Assembly: GCA_013368375.1 (NCBI GenBank)
Contig: JAACJP010000009.1
Span: forward strand, 62,001-126,000
From: Tricholomella constricta
Taxonomy: Eukaryota > Basidiomycota > Agaricomycetes > Agaricales > Lyophyllaceae
Reading direction: 5' to 3'
Length of the DNA stretch: 64,000 nucleotides
Position 1 is the first letter of the stretch. Every line of letters starts with the position of its first letter. Shown here one piece after another: positions 21,502-32,833 of the stretch. The notes beneath the pieces were generated by a model, which did no database searches, had not been told where the DNA came from, and saw only the letters and a program-made list of their open reading frames with translations. The position numbers and the translations under genes were made by a program.

Positions 21502-23371
21502 CTATCCTTCCGCGAATGTGGACCCTGAGGCTAGGCCGTTGCTTTTTTTAGATACTTTCTGTAGTAGGTGAGCTACATCGAAGGTTGTTTCTTCACCTCT
21601 TTTTATTTCTTCAGTATTCCTGTTATGGGCCGCTTTCCACATTTCATTTGTTGCGTGATCCAGGCCAGCTGCAGTATTATTTTTTGCACTTTTCAGGGCA
21701 TCTACTACCTCTGATCTCGTTATGTCCGCAGCTACATGTTCTCTCTGATCATTTGTGGTCTTCTTTGTGAGCTTTTCTGGTACTTCTAGGGTCTTCTCCT
21801 CTCTGGTTCTGTCATCTGTCTGTTCGAATTTATTTTGTAGGGCTTCGTGGTAGTTTCTGCCTAATTCCACCATTCTTGGGGAGTGGGATTCGTACGACGG
21901 GTGCCTGTTTTCCTCATTGCATGCTGGTTTCTTCAGCGCATGGATCAGGTCTCTGGGGTTTGATTCTTTGTTCGATGTCGTCCAATATTTACAGATCATC
22001 TCACCTTCTAGTCTGTTTTTTGCTGCAGAGGTTTTCCTTTTATCTAGGTGGTGTTTTTGCTCCAGGGTGTTTATCTTTGTTCGATTTTTGCCGATGCAAT
22101 TCTCTGGTCATCTTCTTCCCTAAAGGCCTCGTTGTTGACTCTCTCCAGGGCACTTTGTAGGTCTCTTATCTGCTTTTCTATTTTCAGGATGACCACTTTA
22201 TGGCGTTGTCTGGCGAAGTCCAGCAGTTCGATTTTAAAGGCATTGTATATGGTCTGGGGATTCTTGCTTTCTGTTCTTTGGGTGGCTATTGAGGTCATAT
22301 CGTTTATCGCTTTTATGCCTTCTCTCTTCATTGTTTCTTTGAAGAGTCTGTTGTGTAGAATATGGTTTGGGATCGACCATCTACCTTTTCCTATTTGGGG
22401 GGCTCCTTGGTGGGCCACCATTGCGGACACTAGTTTGTGGTCGGTACTCGGTATGCCAGACGGCTCTATTTTCTATTCTCTAGCCATTTGTAGGATTTCT
22501 GGTGATGTGTATATGCGATCTAGGCGTGATTGGGACACCGTCGCTTCTGGGAGAAAAGTGTACACTTTCATTGTGGGGTATGTAGTTCTCCACCCATCGG
22601 TTATGTTTAAAGTCCTTTTCAGCTCTTCTAGTTCTTCAATTGTCTCGTATTGGTCATTATATGCTGGCAGTCTGTTTATCATGTCCTCCACCATGTTGAA
22701 GTCACCTGTCATGATGTCTACTTTGGTTCTGGGGTGTCGTTTGAAGTATTCTTTAATTTTCCTCCAGAAATCTGTGTTATCTTGTGGTCTAGTCAGGTTT
22801 GGTGCGTACACTGCTAATACTGAGATTTACTCTGCTTTATGCCAGTTCGTCTGGACTAACAGTGCTCTGCCAGGGATTTTTTTGTTGTTCTTACTCCTGT
22901 TATGTTTGTTAATTCTTTATTCAGAACTATCGCAACTCCTGCACGTCCTGTGGGATTTTCAGGGTCCATAAATATTAGGATTCTCATTCTTTTTGAAAAT
23001 AGTTTTCCTAGCTCCTCTCTTCTTTCCTCCGCGAGGTGAGTTTCTTGTACCGCTAATATACCTATTCGTTTATCCTGGATTAATTGGTTTATGTGTAGCC
23101 ACTTAGACTCTGACCGGCTGGCGCCCGAGTGTCTGTAGCCCCTTATGTTTAGCAAGGCTACACGGATAGCCGCTCTCGTGTTCTTTCTACTGTATCTTTC
23201 TTGAAATCTGTGTTGAGTTCTGTTTGGCATCTGGTGTCGCTCTCTAGGGTGGTTGTTCTGAGAACCGGTTCCTTCGTTTTCGATTTCTTCCCCCTCAGGG
23301 GATAAGGGCTGTCCTGGCTCTGACACTGGCATCTGGTGCCTGTTCCCTTCATTCTGGGGTGTGTCTGGCAT
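21502..23371 (-). pseudogene. LINE ORF2: endonuclease and start of reverse transcriptase
   Basis: The endonuclease nicks target DNA to prime reverse transcription. Visible motifs are LLNIRGYRHSG, AVQETHL (catalytic Glu), GDFNMVED (Asp/Asn pair near 22,700) and SRLDRIY. The RT N-terminus follows (AAGLDHATNEMWK, equivalent to GPDGIPNE). Damage includes a frameshift in an A-run near 22,890, a TAA near 22,830 in WHKAE-stop-ISVLAVYAPN, and a TAG just below 21,502 where the family has EGWMCPIYKK. It cannot be functional. The order and motifs match Tad-like or related fungal LINEs; I cannot assign the clade. Confidence 0.78.
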
Positions 23372-24001
23372 TTGTATTTGTGCCGTGGCTCTCCGGCCAT
23401 TTTCCCTTGTGTGGGGTGGGGGAAGATCATAGTTTTCTCTAGTGTCCTGGTGGACTCCGCCTATCTCACTGTCAGATCCATCCTCGGGGTGAGCGGTGGC
23501 ATGTTCATGATCCCCTCTGGAAAGGATGGGGATGGGACCATTACCAAGTTTGTTACCTGTTGGGGGGGGTGGGTTTAGTATTGTCGCGGTTGAAAAGACT
23601 CACCTAGCAATCAACCAATTGCCAGGATCGCCACCCTTTTCACCCAGGGGTAAGGCTGGGGGACATTGTTTGCGGGCTGTGTGATCACATCGTGAGGTGC
23701 ACTTTCTTTGCCTTCAACTTAAGCAGGACTGCTGCACGGCATTGTCCTCTACTTTGTGGTAGACTGCTGTTTTTTTCTCCCCTTATTTTGATACCTGGAG
23801 GGGAATGCTTATCAAGCTTACCTGTGTCACGCACGACCAGTAAATTCATCTCAGGTACATTCTGTTATATTTACAAGCTGTCGGTTTCCGTGCTGGTTTT
23901 CTGGTTCCTCACAACTTGGTCAGGGTTTTGTGTGTGCATCAAATGTCTGGTATTGGTTCGCTAATAAGGAGTATAATGTGGATAAGGTAGGTAAATTAAA
24001 T

Positions 24002-26133
24002 CTAAGAGCTGCCTCCCCTTCCCCTGCGACCGCATCCGCAGCTGCCGCATCCTCTGCCATGAGCTCTGCCTCTACCTCTGCTGCCCCTTTCAGAAGTGGG
24101 AGAGTCGTGGGAGCCTTCTTCTGAGGTTTGGCCCAGTTGGTCGGCAGTGGAATTCTGTTTGGGGCCTAGCCAGCCGGAAATGCTCATGAACGGGCATATG
24201 GCCCTCGGGTGGTTGGTTGATTTGCAGCTGGCGCATTGGAAAGTGGCATCTCCCTTCAGGATTTTGACATCACCGTAATCACTCGTGAGTACTTGAGGTT
24301 CCTGATAGAGCTGACCAGAAGGTAGTAGTTGGCTAGGGAGAGGTTGACGGGGGTGCTGAAGTACACATTCCATTAGGTCTGTGGGCCGTTCCTAGCGTTA
24401 GGAGCATCCGGGATGGAGAGTCATTGGACTGTGAACCCTTTTACAAAGATCAAGGTGTAAGCTTCGGCTACGGCGCCTGCATTTGGTGGGCCTTCGAGGT
24501 TCTCATGGATAATAATGTTTGCAATCATGGAGTTTTGGTTAAGGACATTGTGGATGAGATTGGCGATGTCCTTGTGAGACTTGTTCGTGAGTGGATAGGT
24601 TAGGTCGCACATTGACATGATGAAGGTGGGGGTAGTTCGTAGGGGACAAAGAATACTGTCGCTTCTTTTGTGGAGACTGTGTAGTGTTCCGTTAGGGTGG
24701 CAGCGGCGTGGGGGCTGAGGTTGGATATGAGGAAGTGGAAGGGGGGTTGGATTCTTCCGTGGGTAGGGTTCAAGCGTTTTGGAGGGGCCACTACTACTTC
24801 TTCAACATCTACTGTCTTCATGATGAGGTCGCGAATGAGCGAGACCGAGTTTAGTGGAAAGGCCTTGTAGTTGCCGTTGAAAAGCCTCGCCCAGAGCTTC
24901 GTGGCTTCTTTTTCTCACCAGCGGCGCAGAAGGAAGACGTCAAGGTTGAAGTCAGGTGCTGAGCGGAGATGAACGGTTGGGAATCTGCCCTGGGGGGTGG
25001 TGGTGCATATGAGGCCTTTCTGGTTTGTCGCTGTTCCATCTTCGACCGTGATATTCCAGGGAAGGTTAGGGTCTCTGGTGAAGTGGAGGTTGCCTGTCGG
25101 GTTGACGGGGGACATGGGCATAGGGGAGATTGTCACTGCTGGGGTTCTATTCCTCGTGGAGCAGGGGTTTGCCCTCAGCGTCGGGGTCTCCAAGGTTGGG
25201 TTCCCAGCCTGCGAGGTAGCTGGGCTCTCCTGGGTTGGGTGGGTGTTAGGTAATTTGCTGTCGTAGTAGGTTTTATGGCTTTACCTGGTTGAGGGGGGTT
25301 TGGTTGTTCAGCCCCGGGGGTGGGAGACTTGGGAACTTGTCCTGGTCGAGCATGGCAGGGAAACCGTTTGGCTGGTTGATGAAGGGGTCGTCGCTGAGCG
25401 ACTGCAACGTGGGTCGACATGCAGGGAAGAGCTGGCTGAAGGTGGGGGTCCGTCTCTGCTTTTGGGATGGGCATGGGGCGTCACCAGCGCACTTAATGGG
25501 GCTGCTCTCAGGGGGTCTTTCATTCGAGTCTCTGGGGGAAGGGGAGGGGGACGCCAGTGTGTATGCAGGGGATTTCGACTACAAGAGGATTCGAGCTCGT
25601 TGTTTTAAGGTGCTACTGCCTTAGTCATCCTACTCCTTTCTGTCCATATCGGGCCAAACTTGCCCATTTCTGTCTTCCACCATCTCCCGGGGGGCAGGGG
25701 TGAGGGGCGTGGGTTGGGTGTTGGGGGTTGAGGGCGCTAATCACGTAAAGGCATTTGTGTAAGTCAGTCTGTTGTATTAGTTGGGGTTCGAGACTTACTT
25801 ATGGCCCTGCGGATGTGTTGTATGAATGCAACAGGCCCTAGGCAGGTAAATTGGGTCAGGATATGTATTGAGGTGCTTCTCAGAGGGTTTCCTTTTGCTT
25901 GGACGTGGACCCACTTGATGTCTCCAGAGGGGGTCACTCTGCCGATTTTGATGATATCCTTCATGATGACATCCTCCCAACCCGCTTCTCTGGCTAGGAT
26001 TATGACTATGTTGCATTGGTGGATGGATTCTCGGGATGGGATTTCCTCGCAGTGCCCTTCTAGGTGCCAGGTTTCGTTCTCTGTGAGGAAGAGTGTTTGG
26101 GCGGCCACAATTGTGACAACGTTAAGGGGTTAG
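24002..26133 (-). pseudogene. LINE ORF1 (nucleic-acid-binding, CCHC zinc knuckle)
   Basis: Nucleic-acid-binding gag-like protein of the LINE. The conserved block PWNITVEDGTATNQKG lies near 25,080. A central block (KTVDVEEVVVAPPKRLNP) follows near 24,820, then a knuckle CASCKSTNHPRAIC (CX2CX4HX4C) near 24,260 and an Arg/Gly-rich C-terminus. A further block (GRVTPSGDIKWVHVQ) lies near 25,900. The frame is broken by a TGA near 24,915, a frameshift near 24,635 and a TGA near 24,421. 23,430-24,001 is the degenerate spacer to ORF2. Confidence 0.68.
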
Positions 26134-26601
26134 GGGGGTTGGCTGGGCATTTTTCTCTTTGTTGAGGGTACACAGTTTTATTGTGGGCTAAGAGGGTGGG
26201 TCTTGGTTCAGTTGTCCTTATTTCTATGGTAGCTAAATCTCCACGTTTTTTACGTTAGTTTGAGTCTAACATTTTGTGCAAAGGATTGGGGGGGGGTGTG
26301 TGTCATACACGTTGGATTTAGCTTGCCGTGTGTCTGGGGGAGGTGCTTGTGTATGTAACACATAGAAAGGAATGTGGGTAGGCTTCTATCTTGTGGCTTC
26401 AGGAGCAGGTCAGTGTTCCTATCGCCCTGGGCATGTTGCGGCGTTGGGGCGGCGTTATTTTTAAAGTTTACTTTTCTGGGGCCCGACCAGAGGTTGTGCG
26501 TGGGATAATTCTGGGAGGACCCTGGGTGGGTGGCCGGTTTACGGTGTGTGGCATCTCTCGGCCTCTATCGATACATGAGTGATAGTGATACAGGGGGGAT
26601 A

Positions 26602-26919
26602 TGTTAAGACTCGATTGAGAATGACGAGAGAAATAAGCAGAATTAGAACTTAGAATCAATCAAGTAGCAAAACACTGAGTTGATTCGACGAGTAAATGAG
26701 AAAAGTACATGGGTTTTTATAGTATTTTATTTAGGAGTAAGTAAAAAGGAGAAATGAATAAGTCTATCATATGAAACGGAATTCTAGTGGGTCTAAGGCA
26801 ATAGGGAGTAATGTCTAGGTTTCGAGAGAAATGTGATAAAAGTTGAGATAAATGTGATAAAGAAAATAGGGAAAAATATAGGAGAATGTGACTTAGCAAA
26901 TAGGGTGTGTTTCATTACA
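26602..26919 (-). repeat. 3' LTR of gypsy copy 2
   Basis: 318-bp LTR, plus-strand TGTTAAGAC to TTCATTACA. Two substitutions separate it from 32406-32723 (near 26,628 and near 26,777). The pol stop TAA (26915-26917) is formed by the first bases of this LTR. Confidence 0.97.
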
Positions 26920-29900
26920 CTGCCCCCTCTTTTAGAATTGATGTTGCGTAGTCTTTGGATTTCGGTGGATGAGTGATGCGTCCGGATCGAGTCGTTGTCT
27001 GCATAGGCGGCTCGTAGTCGCGCTGCCATGGACCGGGAGGTGGGGATTGTGATCGGAAAGGAGTTGGTGGTGTAGGCGGTGTTTGGGAGGAAGGCTCTAG
27101 GAGGAGTCTCGGGGGATGTGGTCTGCGAGGGTTACGGCGATGAAATTGTTCGAGGACTTCGAAATGTGTTGAAGGTACTTCGGATAAGGGCACCCAGGAG
27201 TTTTCGGAGTCCGGGAGGTTGCGCCATTGGATGAAGTAATCATATCGGCGTCCCACTTTTCGACAGTCTATAATGAATTTGATGTCGCGTGGTTGATCGA
27301 CGATGATATCGAGATTTGAATTTGCATCCGTTGGAACACGATCGGGAATCATTGTTGGGGAAACGTAGGGCTCGAGAAGGGACACATGGAAGACGGGATG
27401 AAGTCGGGAAAGTGTCGAAGGTAAATCGAGAACGTACGTGGTAGTGGAATGTTGTCGTAGAATCCGGAACGGTCCTATTCTGCGATAGTCGAGTTTGTCG
27501 GTTGGTCGCGTTGTTTTGATATTACGACGCAGTAGCCAAACTTGATCGCCGGGTTCATATTGTGGGGAAGGTTGATGATGACGATTGTAGACCCGACTCA
27601 TATGTTGTTGAGAGTGAGCGAGTTCCAGTTTAAGTTCGTCCTGAATGGTCTTGAGACGATCGGCGAGTTCAGTGGCGGAGGGATTGGTTGTGCGTTCAGT
27701 GATTCGGATTTCAAAGTCGGGATGATATCCGACATTTGCGAAGAAAGGAGTTTGCTCTGTGGATGTGTTAACCGAGTTGTTGAATGAAAATTCGGCCAAG
27801 GGAAGGTAGTCCGTCCAGTCGTCTTGTTGATAGGAGCAAACAGCACGAAGGTAGGTTTCTAAAGTTTGATTGGTGCGTTCCGTGAGGCCGTCGGTTTGGG
27901 GATGGTAAGCGGTGGACGGTTTCATCTTCGTCCCGCAGAGTTTCATGAGTTCTGTGAGGAAAGAGGAAACGAAGACGGGACCTCGGTCGGATATAATTGA
28001 TTGAGGGAATCCGTGGAGGCGGAATATGCGATCGAGAAAAAGGCGGGCGAGTTCAGGTGCATTTATAGATTCGGTGCAGGGGATAAAGTGAGCGGCGCGA
28101 GTCATGCGATCACAGATTACCCATATGGAATCGTATCCATGCGAATTGGGAAGTTTGGTAATAAAGTCCATTGAAATCGACTTCCAAGGACGATCGGGGA
28201 TGTCGAGAGGTTGTAGTAAACCGTAGGGCTTGTGTGTGGAATGCTTGATCTTTTGGCAGGTTTCGCATGACCGTACGTAGTCGCGAACATATCGAGTTAA
28301 ACCGGGCCAAGAGTAGTCTCTTTGGACGTTATCGAGTGTTTTGGCACGTCCAGGGTGGCCGCTAAGGGCAGAGTCGTGGCGGGAATAGAGAACTTGCGAC
28401 CGGAATGCTGAAGGTATGTAAAGTTTGTTGTTGTGGAATACTAAATCGTTTTGAGTGATAAAATTGTTGTCGCCTTTAGCAAGGGAATCGCGCCATTCGG
28501 TGTCGCTTTGGTACGAGTCCTTGAATTGTTGAAGAAGTTCCGAGTTGTCGAGCGAGAATGTGGAAAGCGCATTTATTGCTGAGGTCGTCGAAGGTGCTTG
28601 AGTGTGAACAGTTTGTTCGGGATAGAGTCGTTCAGTGTGGTACGAAGTAAGGAGAGCTTTTCGTTGGTCGAGAAGGACATCGTCGCCGTCTTGTGGCGCA
28701 AAGTCGGGCCGACGAGAAGGACCATCGGCTGGGTTTTTCTGTCCGGGGGCATAATCCAACTTAAAATCGAATTCAGAGAGGAACATCGCCCAACGAGCTT
28801 GATGACGGTTTAAAGTTTGGGTCTTCATGAAATAGCGAAGGTTTGCATGGTCGGAGATTACGGAAACGGGTTGAGGGGAGCCGATTAACCAAGCGCACAT
28901 TTCCCGGAAGGCTTCAACTATTGAGAGCAATTCTTTATCATGTATCTCGTAGTTGATTTCGGCTGGTGTGAATTTGCGGGAGTTATAAGCGACCGGGTGT
29001 AAAAAGCCTGAAGGATCGGGTTGAAGTAAAATTGATGCAAGAGCGAAGTCGGAGGCGTCGGTGACAACGGTAGAGGGGAGCGAAGGATCGAAATGATTGA
29101 GGACTGGCGACGTGGTGAAGAGTAGTTTGAGTTGTTGGAACACATCGAGGGCATCGGTGGTAAGTCCGGTGAACTTGGATTTCGCAGATTTTGTGGTGAG
29201 GGCATGAAGAGGTAAACAGATGTCAGAGTAATGATGTATGAAGCGTCGGTAGAAGTTCGTAAAGCCGAGGAATTGCTGTAATTGCTTGACCGTCGTGGGG
29301 ACCGGCCATTTAGCAATGGTGTCGAGCTTCTTGGGGTTCATTTGGACGCCTTTGGAGGAGATTATAAAGCCGAGGTATTCGACTTGAGAGAGTCCGAATT
29401 CACATTTATTGGCATTTGCGAATAGACGACTTGCACGGAGACGTTGGAGAACTTGCTCGACGGCGGCGGTATGATCCTGGCCGGGCTTTGTGAAGATCAG
29501 AATGTCGTCAAGATAGACGACGCAGATAATGTCCAGTACATCGCGAAGGGTATCCTGGATAAAAGCTTGAAAGGTGGCGGGTGCGTTGGTGAGACCGAAA
29601 GGCATAACAGTATATTCGAATAGCCCTTGATGAGTACGAAACGCGGTCTTCCATTCGTCACCTTCTTTGATCCTGATGAGGTTGAAAGCGTTCTTGAGGT
29701 CGATGACAGTGAACTTATCACAGCCTTGAACGCGGTCGAGGAGGTCGGCGGTAAGAGGAAGAGGGTAGCGATTTTTCTTGGTGATAGCGTTGAGGCCTCG
29801 ATAATCTACGCAGAGGCGAAGGTCACCAGTTTTTCTACGGATGAAAAGGATCGGGGAAGAAGCCGAGGATGTAGAGCGACGGATGAAGCCTTTTTGGAGG

Positions 29901-31172
29901 TTGTCTTCAATATATTCGAATAAGGCGCGTCGTTCGTCATTGGAGAGAGAGTAGATTGGGCCATAAGGGGGTGTTGTACCGTCTTCTAATTCTATTTCAC
30001 AATCGAAGGGTCGGTGAGGAGGTAATTGTTTAACTTCGATGGGGTCGAAAACGTCGAGGTACGAATGATATTGTGCGGGAACTAGTTTTCGAACTTCGTC
30101 CATGGATGTGTTTACAATGGCACGAGGAGGAGGTTCGGGTGGAGGGTTTTGAGCAGGTGGTTCGTTCTGGGGGAGATGGTTGGAAAGAGCGTTGATACGG
30201 ACTTCAAGTTCGTCGTTCGTCGTATACCAGATACAGGAAACTTCTTGATTCTTTGCATATTTTTTGAAGCGCGCGGGGGTGACGAAATGAATATCTAAAG
30301 GTTTATTCGGTGGACCAAAGACGGGTAATGGAGGTTCAGGTGGACAGGACCATATGGACATGAGCTCCGCACGACTAAGGCCGTTACGGATCGGGGGTCG
30401 AAGAATCGAGGCTGTAGACGAGGCCAGACTAGATCTAACGTCTGCGAATGTCGGTGTTAATTTATTTTGCTGGTGAGGTTCGAGGATTGAACAGATATCG
30501 GAGGTCGGTTTGTTTTGTAGACGAAGGCCTAATCCAACAGAACCGATAGATTTGGTACTAGAACCGGCAGAAGGAGTTACGAGACTATAGCCTCGGCCAA
30601 AAGCCGATACAGGGTAATCGTGGTTGGCGCCGCAGCATGAGAGGGATAGTTGTCTGCGGGCCCAGTCAACGGAAGGGTTGTGTTGCTTTAACCAATCGAG
30701 ACCGAGTAGTATGGGATAGGGCATAGATACTATGCCCAAACGAATGTGTTCGGAATGGTCGCGGACCTTCAATAGAGCGATGACGTCGTGAGTTAAGAGC
30801 CCAGAGGTGATCGGTCGATCGTCGATCGTGTAGATAGGCAAGGGAGAAGGCTTGGCGGAGCGAGGAAGGGAATGTCGGTGAGCAAAGGATTCGGAGATGT
30901 GTGAGTTCGTAGCGCCACTGTCGATGAAAGCATAGGTGTTGATGTTCTTTCGGTTGGGGAACGACAGTGTAACGGAAATAAAGAAATGGGATCTATTGTG
31001 GGGATCTATCTGGACATGACGGGATAATCGAAACGGAGGAGGTTGGGATAACAGGGCGATCCACTCGCCGGTTGTTGCTTTGGCGAATGAACCGTCGGTG
31101 GGTCGACGGGGAACGGTGCTTGTTCCGTCCGTCGCTGAGGAGAGTGGAACTAGTTGCTCCTCGGCGCTGCTT
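26915..31172 (-). CDS. Pol polyprotein of gypsy copy 2
   Basis: Replication and integration enzymes. Read from the -1 frameshift site, the frame is open to the TAA at 26915. Protease FIDSGATNSHI is near 30,930. RT has VVYLDDILIF near 29,500. RNase H has VVTDASDFALAS and NYEIHDKELLS. Integrase has HHCC (GHPGRAK to CETCQKIKH), MDFITKLPNS, IISDRGPVF and TDGLTERTNQTLE. A C-terminal chromodomain follows (IKFIIDCRKVG to YFIQWRNLPDSENSW near 27,250). The stretch from 30841 down is 1,308 codons without a stop. All catalytic motifs seen are intact, so this copy could supply enzymes in trans even if its gag is broken. Confidence 0.93.
26920..26933 (-). promoter_or_regulatory. Polypurine tract of gypsy copy 2
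   Basis: Minus-strand AAAAGAGGGGGCAG abuts the 3' LTR. It lies inside the last pol codons (LKEGAV), so coding sequence and plus-strand primer overlap, as in the other family. Confidence 0.8.
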
Positions 31173-32380
31173 TTCCCGATTTAACATTGGCGGCCCGTTC
31201 CTTACAATCGTCGGCGATATGGCCAGGGTTTCCGCAGTAGAGACAGAGCTTGTTGTCGAAACGGCGTTTGCGTTCTTCGGGGGTGAGCTTGGATCGGGGA
31301 CCAGAAGGCTTGGGCACGGTGGTGATGGCGTCGATTTCCATAGGTGTGACGTCGGCAGTGGAAACAGGATTCGGTTGGGTTGAAGTAGAAGGGTTAGATT
31401 GCTTCGAGTTGGGGGGAACGTACGTTGCACTATTGGAAGTGTTATAAGACCAGTCCTTCTCCTTCTTCTTCTTTCCGCCACTTAATTTCTCTTCAATCCT
31501 GCGCTCGACCTCTCGTTGATGAAGATTCGTGTCGATGGAAATCACTAAGGGCTCCCATTCTTTGAGGGTGGTGGGACGGTTGACGACCATGACGAGCGCG
31601 TCTTTGACAATTGGTTTGAGTCCTTTCATGAAGCGCGAGATCTTCGTCTGTTCGGTCATGTCGAGGTGGCTGGCGATTTCCATAAAGGAAGTGAGATAAT
31701 AGTGAACGGAACCGGTTTGCTTGAGTTGGTCTAGGCGTTGGTCGGCAGTGGTGATGAGGGAGGGATCAGTGAATTTCTTGCGGAAGGCTGCGAGAAAGTT
31801 ATTGAAATTCCAGAGTAACGCCTGAATGTTCTAAGTGATTGAACCATTCGATCGGTATTCCATCCTTGAGGTTCAAACCAATGAAGAGAACCTTCGTGTG
31901 ATCATCGGGGAAGGAGGAAGCATTGAATTCGATAAGTCGTTTGATTTCTGAAATAAAAGGAGTGACTTCGGAATGCTTGCCGTTGAAAATCCTCGCATTG
32001 CGTAATTTAATGGTATTTCCGCGGGGAGGAGGATTGGACAAGGCGGGAGGAGCAGCTTGAACAACGGGGCGTCGAGCTACTTCAGCCATTACGTCGAGAA
32101 TGGTAGCCTGGAGAGTGGATTGGTTCTGCGCGAGCATGTTGATGACACCGGAGAAATCGGTGCTCGGAGCGGCTTGAGTGATCGGGACGGAACCAATTTG
32201 GTCAGGAACAGGCACGGAATTCGGTCCGGGAATCGAACCGGGAATAGCCGCAGGATCAAGTGTGCCGGGGAGATGAGCGTAGTCAATACCATAGGTAGGG
32301 ACGGGATTGTAGATGTCGGGATTGGTGGAGGGAGGAATAGCAGGGAGATTGTAATCAGGAACGACGGAAGTAGTAGCCAT
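31150..32380 (-). pseudogene. Gag of gypsy copy 2 with a single frameshift
   Basis: Structural protein. It starts MATTSVVPDYNLPAIPP at 32380. A Pro-rich N-terminus is followed by the capsid-like block (LRNARIFNGKHSEV, GIPIEWFNHLE), then GSVHYYLTSFMEIASHLD and a knuckle CLYCGNPGHIADDC near 31,230. The first frame stops at TAA 31799. The expected continuation (LWNFNNFLAAFRKKF) is in another frame, so a one-base indel lies at about 31.81-31.84 kb. It is the only coding lesion found in this copy. It could be real or an assembly/homopolymer error. Confidence 0.85.
31171..31177 (-). promoter_or_regulatory. Predicted -1 frameshift heptamer, gag/pol of copy 2
   Basis: The gag frame reads TCG GGA AAA GCA, so G GGA AAA is a canonical X XXY YYZ site 18 nt before the gag stop TAG (31150-31152). 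A -1 slip continues AAA AGC AGC GCC GAG GAG CAA CTA into pol. The pol frame has a TAA just upstream of the heptamer, so entry is limited to this short overlap. Confidence 0.75.
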
Positions 32381-32392
32381 GGTGTAGAGATG

Positions 32393-32402
32393 GTCGAATC
32401 AA
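32393..32402 (-). promoter_or_regulatory. Self-priming PBS of gypsy copy 2
   Basis: Minus-strand TTGATTCGAC, three bases inside the 5' LTR, is complementary to GTCGAATCAA within that LTR (plus-strand 32484-32493). That segment lies about 33 nt downstream of TATAAAAA on the coding strand, so it should be at or next to the transcript's 5' end. No tRNA-type TGG PBS was seen. This is independent of copy 1, whose LTR sequence is different. Confidence 0.7.
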
Positions 32403-32405
32403 ACT

Positions 32406-32723
32406 TGTTAAGACTCGATTGAGAATGACGACAGAAATAAGCAGAATTAGAACTTAGAATCAATCAAGTAGCAAAACACTGAGTTGATTCGACGAGTAAA
32501 TGAGAAAAGTACATGGGTTTTTATAGTATTTTATTTAGGAGTAAGTAAAAAGGAGAAATGAATAAGTCTATCATATGAAACAGAATTCTAGTGGGTCTAA
32601 GGCAATAGGGAGTAATGTCTAGGTTTCGAGAGAAATGTGATAAAAGTTGAGATAAATGTGATAAAGAAAATAGGGAAAAATATAGGAGAATGTGACTTAG
32701 CAAATAGGGTGTGTTTCATTACA
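32406..32723 (-). repeat. 5' LTR of gypsy copy 2
   Basis: 318-bp LTR with TATAAAAA promoter element (coding strand, near 32,520), followed by target duplicate GGATA at 32724-32728. Confidence 0.97.
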
Positions 32724-32833
32724 GGATATTTGCACGGCCTTTTAGGGTGTTGCCTTGGAAGAACCAATTCTGGTTCCCTTCCTACGCAATGTAGGAGCGG
32801 CGGGCTTTCACTGCCACGTTGTCTCAGCCACTA

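Larger units (their letters stand above)
21439..26590 (-). mobile_element. Degenerate LINE, cut off inside the reverse transcriptase
   Basis: Minus-strand order is 5' region, ORF1 with a CCHC knuckle, ORF2 with an apurinic-type endonuclease, then the start of reverse transcriptase. The sequence ends at 21438/21439 against the LTR of gypsy copy 3, so the catalytic RT core and 3' tail are missing, the reverse of the usual 5' truncation. The 5' side probably continues past the younger gypsy insertion (26602-32723) into 32729-32831. The host DNA on either side of that insertion is continuous once one GGATA is removed. Confidence 0.8.
26602..32723 (-). mobile_element. Young complete chromodomain Ty3/gypsy element (copy 2, second family)
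   Basis: This 6,122-bp element has two 318-bp LTRs (26602-26919 and 32406-32723) that differ at two positions by eye, and a perfect TSD GGATA (26597-26601 and 32724-32728). The minus strand encodes gag, then protease, RT, RNase H, integrase and chromodomain. Pol is one uninterrupted frame. Only gag carries a frameshift, near 31.8 kb. Near-identical LTRs mean recent insertion. It is not the same family as copies 1 and 3: LTR length, sequence and gag all differ. It sits in the 5' region of the degenerate LINE. Confidence 0.97.
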
